A program made the translations under genes and the position numbers. DNA of 35,924 nt from Planctomycetota bacterium (GTDB lineage Bacteria; Planctomycetota; UBA11346), in the NCBI GenBank assembly GCA_022841245.1, contig JALHRW010000030.1:1-35924 (forward strand). Reading direction: 5' to 3'. Under the pieces are notes generated by a model. That model saw only the letters and a list, made by a program, of their open reading frames with translations, was not told where the DNA came from and ran no database searches. Position 1 is the first letter of the stretch. Every line of letters starts with the position of its first letter. Below, one piece after another: positions 31,070 to 35,924 of the stretch.

Positions 31070-32476
31070 ATGTCCCTCCACCTCCGCCAGAACCTCAACG
31101 TCAGGATGGAGCAGCGGCTCAAGCTGACGCCGCAGATGATCCAGTCGATCGAGATCCTCCTGCTGCCGCAGATGGCTCTGGAAGAGCGGATCATGCACGA
31201 GGTCGAGGCCAACCCCGCCCTCGAGATCGCCGACGAGTCGGGCGACGGGGTCGAGTCCGCCGCCGAGGCCAGCGGCGAGATCGCGCAGATGGACCCGTCC
31301 GGGCAGCTGTCGCGCGACGACCGCGAGTGGCTGCTCAAGCGCAAGAACAGCCACCAGGACGAAGACGCTCCCGATAAGATGGAGGCCCTCGCCGCCGCGC
31401 CCGAGCGCGACGCCTCGCTCGCCGACCATCTGCTCGAGCAATTGCGCTTCGCCGAAATGCCGCCTGGGGTCCGGGCGGCGCTTCCCGAGATCTGCTGGGC
31501 CCTCGACATCCGCGGCTACCTCTCCGGCGACCTGCACGAGCTGTTCCCCGAGGAGAAGCTCGATGATGCCGAGCATGCCCTCGAGCTGGTGCGCGGCTGC
31601 GATCCCGCGGGAATCGGCGCGCGCAACCTCGCGGACTGCCTCGCCCTGCAGTTGATGCGGCAGCCGGGCGACAACAGCTTCGAGCTGCTGCTGGTGCGCG
31701 AGCATCTCGATGACGTGCTCAAGAACCGCCTGCCGGTGATCGTACAGAAGACCGGAGCAGCGATCGAACGGATCAAGGAGGGGGTCGAGGTCATCAGCAA
31801 GCTCGACCCCAAGCCCGGCCTGCCATTCGCCCGCGCCGCCAACTCCTACGTCGTCCCGGACGTCGTGCTGGAGCGCGACGAGCGCGACGAGTGGGTCATC
31901 TCGATCCCCGACAACCGCATCCCCAAGATCCGTCTGTCCGACGCCTACACCCAGCTCTACGAGTCCGGCGAGACCGAGGCGCGCGACAAGGCCTACCTCA
32001 AGGAGAAGCTCGGCGCGGCGCGCTTCCTCATCGATGCCATCGCCCAGCGCCGGCGCACCCTGCTGAAGATCGTCACCGAGATCATCAAGCACCAGAGCGC
32101 CTTCCTCGACCATGGCGTCGAACAGCTGCGTCCGCTGATGCGCCAGGACATCGCCGACAAGATCGGCATGCACGTGGCCACCGTCTCGCGCGCGGTGAAG
32201 GACAAGTACATCCAGACCCCGGTCGGCGTGCTGCCGCTGGCGACCTTCTTCAGCGGCGGCATCGCCACCCAGGACGGCAGCGAGGCCGAAAGCTCGCGCT
32301 CGGTCAAGCTGCGCATCCACAAGCTGATCGACACCGAAGACAAGAAGAACCCGCTCTCCGACCAGGAGATCGCCGACATCCTGGCCAAGGACGGCCTCGA
32401 CATCAGCCGCCGCACGGTGACCAAGTACCGCATCGCCGACGGCATCCCCAGCACTAGGCAGCGCCGGAGCTTTTAG
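31070..32476 (+). CDS. rpoN: RNA polymerase sigma-54 factor
   Basis: Directs RNA polymerase to -24/-12 promoters that need AAA+ activators; 468 residues, usual length. Region I (residues about 1-50) is the Gln/Leu-rich activator-contact segment MSLHLRQNLNVRMEQRLKL then TPQMIQSIEILLLPQMAL. An acidic region II follows. The core-binding domain spans about 100-300. The HTH is IADKIGMHVATVSRAVKDKY, followed by QTPVGVLPLATFFSGG. The RpoN box reads SRRTVTKYRIADGI where the usual is ARRTVAKYRE: two conservative changes. ATG 31070 is chosen because region I starts there; the frame upstream is not sigma-like. glnD lies 454 bases downstream, giving a nitrogen-control neighbourhood. Confidence 0.97.
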   Translation: MSLHLRQNLNVRMEQRLKLTPQMIQSIEILLLPQMALEERIMHEVEANPALEIADESGDGVESAAEASGEIAQMDPSGQLSRDDREWLLKRKNSHQDEDAPDKMEALAAAPERDASLADHLLEQLRFAEMPPGVRAALPEICWALDIRGYLSGDLHELFPEEKLDDAEHALELVRGCDPAGIGARNLADCLALQLMRQPGDNSFELLLVREHLDDVLKNRLPVIVQKTGAAIERIKEGVEVISKLDPKPGLPFARAANSYVVPDVVLERDERDEWVISIPDNRIPKIRLSDAYTQLYESGETEARDKAYLKEKLGAARFLIDAIAQRRRTLLKIVTEIIKHQSAFLDHGVEQLRPLMRQDIADKIGMHVATVSRAVKDKYIQTPVGVLPLATFFSGGIATQDGSEAESSRSVKLRIHKLIDTEDKKNPLSDQEIADILAKDGLDISRRTVTKYRIADGIPSTRQRRSF

Positions 32477-32478
32477 CT

Positions 32479-32508
32479 GGGGGCTTCGCCCCCACGGCCC
32501 TGCGGGCC
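32479..32508 (+). terminator. Tandem GC hairpins after rpoN
   Basis: Two perfect short hairpins follow the rpoN stop: GGGGGC-TTC-GCCCCC (32479-32493) and GGCCC-TGC-GGGCC (32496-32508). There is no T-tract, so this is not a textbook intrinsic terminator. They lead directly into structured repeat copy 2 and may be part of the same element. Confidence 0.4.
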
Positions 32509-32520
32509 TGCCCCCACGGG

Positions 32521-32608
32521 CTTTGTCGAGCTTCGATTTCGTCGCATTCGCTCCGAAATCGTGGGCGGATGGGCTTCGCCCATTGTATCCGCCCACCAGC
32601 CCTCGGCG
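32521..32608. repeat. Structured intergenic repeat, copy 2
   Basis: An 88-base second copy of 112-197. Stem 1 is CGATTTCG (32534-32541) with CGAAATCG (32554-32561); stem 2 is TGGGCGGAT (32562-32570) with ATCCGCCCA (32587-32595), capped by GGGC-TTC-GCCC (32571-32581) with the same ATTGT bulge. It lies 3' of rpoN, reading the same way as that gene, whereas copy 1 lies 3' of aat reading against it. The 106 bases from here to 32714 show no clear gene or promoter. Confidence 0.8.
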
Positions 32609-32714
32609 CCCGGGTCGTTCCAGGACACGCGTCGCGCCGTCGGGTATTGGAGCCGCTCCGCGGCAAAGAGTGCCGATTTGCGCGCCTCGTGAACGATATA
32701 GCCTGAAGACCGCG

Positions 32715-32891
32715 ATGGCTTCGTTCTCCTGCCCGAAGTACGACTTCCAGGCCGACAGCTGCATGCGGCTGGCCAAGCCGTGCGTCCCGGGGCAGCCCGG
32801 CTGCGTGCTGCATGGCAAGGTCGAGGTCCTGCAGGAACCGGTGAAAATCCCGCGGACGCGGCAGACGAAGCGCCGTCCGAGCAGCGGCTGA
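32715..32891 (+). CDS. Small four-cysteine protein
   Basis: A 58-residue protein I cannot assign to a named family. Its first 30 residues hold four cysteines, SC6-PKYD, DSC16-MRL, PC23-VPGQPGC30-VL, spaced 9, 6 and 6 residues apart, which suggests a zinc or iron knot or two disulfides. The last third is basic and disordered (KIPRTRQTKRRPSSG). No signal peptide, so a cytosolic metal-binding protein is more likely. It ends 39 bases before glnD in the same direction. A weak GAAGA precedes the ATG. Confidence 0.7.
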   Translation: MASFSCPKYDFQADSCMRLAKPCVPGQPGCVLHGKVEVLQEPVKIPRTRQTKRRPSSG

Positions 32892-32930
32892 TCGCGTTTT
32901 GCCCTGCCGGATGTCGGGCTATCGTCCGCC

Positions 32931-35648
32931 ATGCCCACGGCTGAGCCCGAGACCGTTCATCGCATCACCCTGCCATCGCTGGGAGCGGTCGCCGATGAGA
33001 TCACGGCCACGGCCTCTCTGGGCCGCAATGACGCCATCCAGGCGCTGAAGGCGATACGCGCCCGCGAGTTCACCGCCCTCCACGCCCACCTCGTCGAGCA
33101 CATCAACGAGACCACCGGCCTGGATGTGGTGCTGACCATCAGCGCGATCACCGATGCGATCGTCCGCGCCCTGACCGAGCGGGCGATGTTGCGGGCCGGA
33201 GCGCCGGCCGACTGGACCAACCACACCGGCATCTTCGCGGTCGGCGGCTACGGCCGCGGCGAGATGAATCCGCACAGCGACCTCGACCTGCTCATGCTCG
33301 ACGTCAAGCCGGGGGTGGGCTGGGCCGACCAGGCCTGGGCCGAGCTCAATACCCTGCTGTGGGACGTGAAATTCCAGGTCGGTGCCAGCCATCGCAGCGC
33401 GCCGGAGCTGACGCGCATCACCGAGGAGGACTTCGTCACCGCCACCGCGATCATCGAGAGCCGCCCGGTGCATGCCGCGGCGCCGCTGACCGGCGCGATG
33501 TCGGAGATCCTCGCCCGCTTCCGCAAGAAGCGCGGCAAGGAGTTCCTCGCCTACAAGCTGGCCGAGCTGGCCAAGCGGCGCGAGCAGGCCGGCGCCTCGC
33601 TCTTCGTCATGGAACCCAACCTCAAGAGCAACCCGGGCTGCCTGCGCGATGTGCAGTTGCTGCGCAACATGGCCTTCCTCGCCTGTGGCAGCCGCAACCT
33701 CTTCGCCCTCGGCGAGCTCGACGGCATCTCTCGCGGCGACCTGTCGGGCGCCCTGGCGACGCACGACCACCTGCTCGAACTGCGTTCGCTGCTGCATTTC
33801 AGCCACGGCCGCAAACAGGACGTGTTCCAGCTCGCCGATCAGGTCAAGGTGGCGAAGATGCTCGGCTACGCCGACGTCTCGCGCCTGCGCGCGGTCGAGC
33901 ACTTCATGAAGCGGCACTACGCCCAGGTCCGCCACGTGCACCAGGTGCTGGAGCTCGCTGCCAGCCGCCTCGAGGCCAAAGGCTACCTCGGCCTGCGGCT
34001 CAAGCCGCTGATCGCCACCCGCCGCACCCTCTGCCCCGGCTTCTCGATCATCGCCGGGCGCGTCTATCTCGCCGACGACGACTTCTGGCGTCAGCCGCGG
34101 GCCGGGGCCAGGCTGATCGGGATGTGCCGCGAGGCGCAGCGCCGTCAGGTCCGCCTGTCGGTCGAGCTGCAGCGCGCCATCGCCGCCAACCTCCAGGTGG
34201 TCGAAGACGACGCGCGCTGCGATCCCGAGGCGGTGGCCGCGTTCCTGGGCATCCTCGGCGATTCCAGCACCGGCCGGCACATCCTCGGGGAGATGCATGC
34301 GGCGGGCCTGCTGGGCGCATGGCTGCCGGAATTCGGCCTAGTCGACTGCCTGATGCAGTTCGACTCGTGGCACCAGTACACCATCGACGAGCACACCATC
34401 CTGGCGGTCGGCAACCTGGATGCGCTCGCCTCCGGCCGCAGCCAGGGCCTGCCCGGCATGCCGGCGGCCTACCGGACGCTCGCCCGTCCGGACCTCCTGG
34501 TGCTCGGGCTGCTGCTGCATGATGTCGGCAAGTACATGGGCCGGGGCCACGTCGCGCGTGGTGCGTTGATGGTCGAACGCGTCGCCCGCCGCCTGGGCCT
34601 GCCGCGCGCCGACGAGGACCTCGTCCATTTCCTTGTCCAGCAGCATGTCGTGCTGTCCGATGCCAGCCGCAAACGCGACTTCCGCGAGCCGGCCTTCCTC
34701 ACCGCGATCGCCGAGCTCATCGGCACGCGCGAACGCCTCGACTACCTCTACTGCCTCACGTGGGCCGACGCCAAGGCGGTTGGCGATGGCGTGCTCACCG
34801 GCTGGCAGGAGGCCCTGCTTGGCGAGCTCTACGACGCGATCTGCGCCAAGCTTGCCGGCATCGTGCCCGGGCCCGACCTGCACGTCCGCCTATCCGCCGC
34901 CCTGGTCGGCGCCGGAGCCAGCGCGGAAGCGGCCGAACGCCACCTCGCCGATCTGGGCGGGACCTACGAGCACCAGATCCCGCCAGACGAGGTGGTGCGG
35001 CACTGGCGCGTGCTCTCGACCTGCGAGCAGGGCGGCATCGGCCTGCTGCACGAGCTGCGCGACCGACACGTCCACCTCACCCTCGCCTTGCCCGACCGCC
35101 ACGAACTGTTCGCCGACGTCGCGGCCACGCTCTCCGGCCACGGCTTCGACATCGTCGACCTGCGCACCTGGATCACGCGCAGCGGCAAGGTCCTCTACAC
35201 CATGCGTCTGGCCTCGATCTATCCGGGACGCCTGGGCGAGGAGACGTTGTGGGCAAAGCTGGTCGCCGACCTGCTGGCGGTGTCGTCAGGCCGCCTCGAT
35301 GCACGCACGCTGCTGGAGCGTCGCCGCGCCGCGGTGCGCACCGCCCGGGCCGCGGACAGCGGCTTCGAGGACCACGCGATCAAGATCGACAGTGCGACTT
35401 CGGGACGCTTCAGCATCGTCGATGTGGTGACCCGCGACGACGTCGGCCTGCTCTCGCGGCTGTGCCGTTCGATCTCCGGCTACGGCTGCGAGATCGGCTA
35501 CGCCTGCATCAACACCATGGGCGACGTCGCGGTCGACGTCTTCTATATCAGCAAGGATGGGCGGAAGCTCGACGAGAACGAGGGCGAGGAATTGCGCCGG
35601 CACATGGTGGCGGAACTCGGCCTCGGCCCGGCGGCTGGTCCGGCGTAG
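32931..35648 (+). CDS. glnD: PII uridylyltransferase/uridylyl-removing enzyme
   Basis: Senses glutamine and adds or removes UMP on PII protein, setting nitrogen status; cytosolic, 905 residues. Domains in order: nucleotidyltransferase with GGYGRGEMNPHSD117-LD119 (both metal Asp present); a helical GlnD linker domain; HD domain with LLHDVGKYMGRGH (H530-D531) for deuridylylation, preceded by QFDSWHQYTIDEHT; then two ACT domains at about 715-770 and 825-885 that bind glutamine. Complete and of normal length. Its substrate PII (glnB/glnK) is not in the window. The convergent ABC permease ends 13 bases beyond. Confidence 0.96.
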   Translation: MPTAEPETVHRITLPSLGAVADEITATASLGRNDAIQALKAIRAREFTALHAHLVEHINETTGLDVVLTISAITDAIVRALTERAMLRAGAPADWTNHTGIFAVGGYGRGEMNPHSDLDLLMLDVKPGVGWADQAWAELNTLLWDVKFQVGASHRSAPELTRITEEDFVTATAIIESRPVHAAAPLTGAMSEILARFRKKRGKEFLAYKLAELAKRREQAGASLFVMEPNLKSNPGCLRDVQLLRNMAFLACGSRNLFALGELDGISRGDLSGALATHDHLLELRSLLHFSHGRKQDVFQLADQVKVAKMLGYADVSRLRAVEHFMKRHYAQVRHVHQVLELAASRLEAKGYLGLRLKPLIATRRTLCPGFSIIAGRVYLADDDFWRQPRAGARLIGMCREAQRRQVRLSVELQRAIAANLQVVEDDARCDPEAVAAFLGILGDSSTGRHILGEMHAAGLLGAWLPEFGLVDCLMQFDSWHQYTIDEHTILAVGNLDALASGRSQGLPGMPAAYRTLARPDLLVLGLLLHDVGKYMGRGHVARGALMVERVARRLGLPRADEDLVHFLVQQHVVLSDASRKRDFREPAFLTAIAELIGTRERLDYLYCLTWADAKAVGDGVLTGWQEALLGELYDAICAKLAGIVPGPDLHVRLSAALVGAGASAEAAERHLADLGGTYEHQIPPDEVVRHWRVLSTCEQGGIGLLHELRDRHVHLTLALPDRHELFADVAATLSGHGFDIVDLRTWITRSGKVLYTMRLASIYPGRLGEETLWAKLVADLLAVSSGRLDARTLLERRRAAVRTARAADSGFEDHAIKIDSATSGRFSIVDVVTRDDVGLLSRLCRSISGYGCEIGYACINTMGDVAVDVFYISKDGRKLDENEGEELRRHMVAELGLGPAAGPA

Positions 35649-35661
35649 CTGCGCCTGCGGG

Positions 35662-35924
35662 TCACGCCAGGCGCTTGCGCACCCGCAGGGTGGCGAGGAC
35701 GAGCAGGCCCAGCAGCAGCCCGGCCAGCGCGGCGATGTCGCGCCACAGGTCGACGAGGCCCGCCTCCTTCAGCACCATTCCCCGGACCACGCGCAGGAAA
35801 TGGGTCAGCGGCAGCATCTCGGTCAGCTGCCGGATCCCGTCCGGCATCGCGGCGATGGGGAACATGAACCCCGACAGCAGGATGTTCGGCAGGAGGAAGA
35901 ACACCGCCATCTGCATGGCCTGCC
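35662..35924 (-). CDS. ABC-2 type permease, C-terminal part (cut by window edge)
   Basis: The last 87 or so residues of an inner-membrane ABC exporter subunit; the start lies beyond the window. The visible part has FFLLPNILLSGFMFPIAAMPDGIR and LPLTHFLRVVRGMVLK, the hallmark end of ABC-2 permeases of the YhhJ/YbhS (multidrug or polysaccharide export) type, then a final hydrophobic helix (AALAGLLLGLLVLATLRV) and a basic tail. Usual partners are an ATPase and a membrane-fusion protein, which would be to the right. Cargo unknown. Confidence 0.88.
   Translation of the reverse strand, partial: QAMQMAVFFLLPNILLSGFMFPIAAMPDGIRQLTEMLPLTHFLRVVRGMVLKEAGLVDLWRDIAALAGLLLGLLVLATLRVRKRLA

Noticed and set aside
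30893..32938. 681-codon minus-strand frame across rpoN and the repeat
   Set aside because: It runs antisense to unmistakable rpoN and through the hairpin repeat, with no domain signature.

Overview
The window is about 36 kb of dense, GC-rich bacterial DNA with few gaps. Many neighbouring genes overlap by 4 bases (ATGA or GTGA). It looks like a Gram-negative (diderm) chromosome: there is a TolC-type outer-membrane factor, an RND pump, a GT9 (heptosyltransferase-type) enzyme and several Sec signal peptides. Two Hanks-type Ser/Thr kinases and the style of the sigma-54 N-terminus (residues MIQSIEILLLPQMALEERI) suggest the Planctomycetota or wider PVC group. That placement is inference. I see no rRNA, tRNA, CRISPR array, phage gene or transposase.

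Layout. 1-25: first codons of a leftward gene. 26-240: non-coding, holding a structured repeat. 241-1465 (minus): gph then aat. 1537-4156 (plus): methyltransferase, DUF455 ferritin-like protein and DHH phosphoesterase, joined by 4-base overlaps. tilS (4343) and an MsrB-MsrA fusion lipoprotein (5298) follow, separated from what precedes by a long inverted repeat of TTCGTGG units. 6393-6635 (minus): a small orphan gene. 6761-14614 (plus): unknown protein, rlmN (apparently starting at CTG), dapB, GT9 glycosyltransferase, a large secreted DUF5060/TIM-barrel glycoside hydrolase and a YkgJ-type cysteine-cluster protein. 14655-17149: promoter, DUF3015 protein, strong intrinsic terminator, DUF4105 protein. 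17140-18399 (minus): an MFS transporter whose 3' end overlaps the DUF4105 gene tail-to-tail.

18524-22263 (plus): purD, a low-molecular-weight phosphatase with the arginine-phosphatase-type P-loop, a soluble Ser/Thr kinase with a proline-rich tail carrying four W-(K/R)-R-P motifs, and a DUF4202 protein. 22384-29324 (plus): a five-gene monovalent-metal (Cu/Ag) efflux cluster made of a YHS/TRASH-like secreted protein, a TolC-like channel, a second membrane-anchored CxxC protein, a CusB-like adaptor with its own metal-binding head, and an enlarged CusA-like pump. 29398-30924 (minus): a tail-anchored Ser/Thr kinase. 31070-35648 (plus): rpoN, a 58-residue cysteine-rich protein and glnD, together a nitrogen/sigma-54 regulatory block. 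35662-35924 (minus): C-terminus of an ABC-2 permease cut by the window edge.

The least expected signals are three. (1) A non-coding element is present twice (112-197 and 32521-32608) at about 92% identity, and its differences include a compensatory base-pair change and a matched insertion in two stems, so the fold appears to be conserved. (2) The metal-efflux operon has three separate Cys-based metal-binding modules, shows no CusF, and has a pump about 200 residues longer than CusA with changed proton-relay positions; related GC-rich repeats lie at both of its ends. (3) rlmN needs a CTG start to keep its N-terminal domain.
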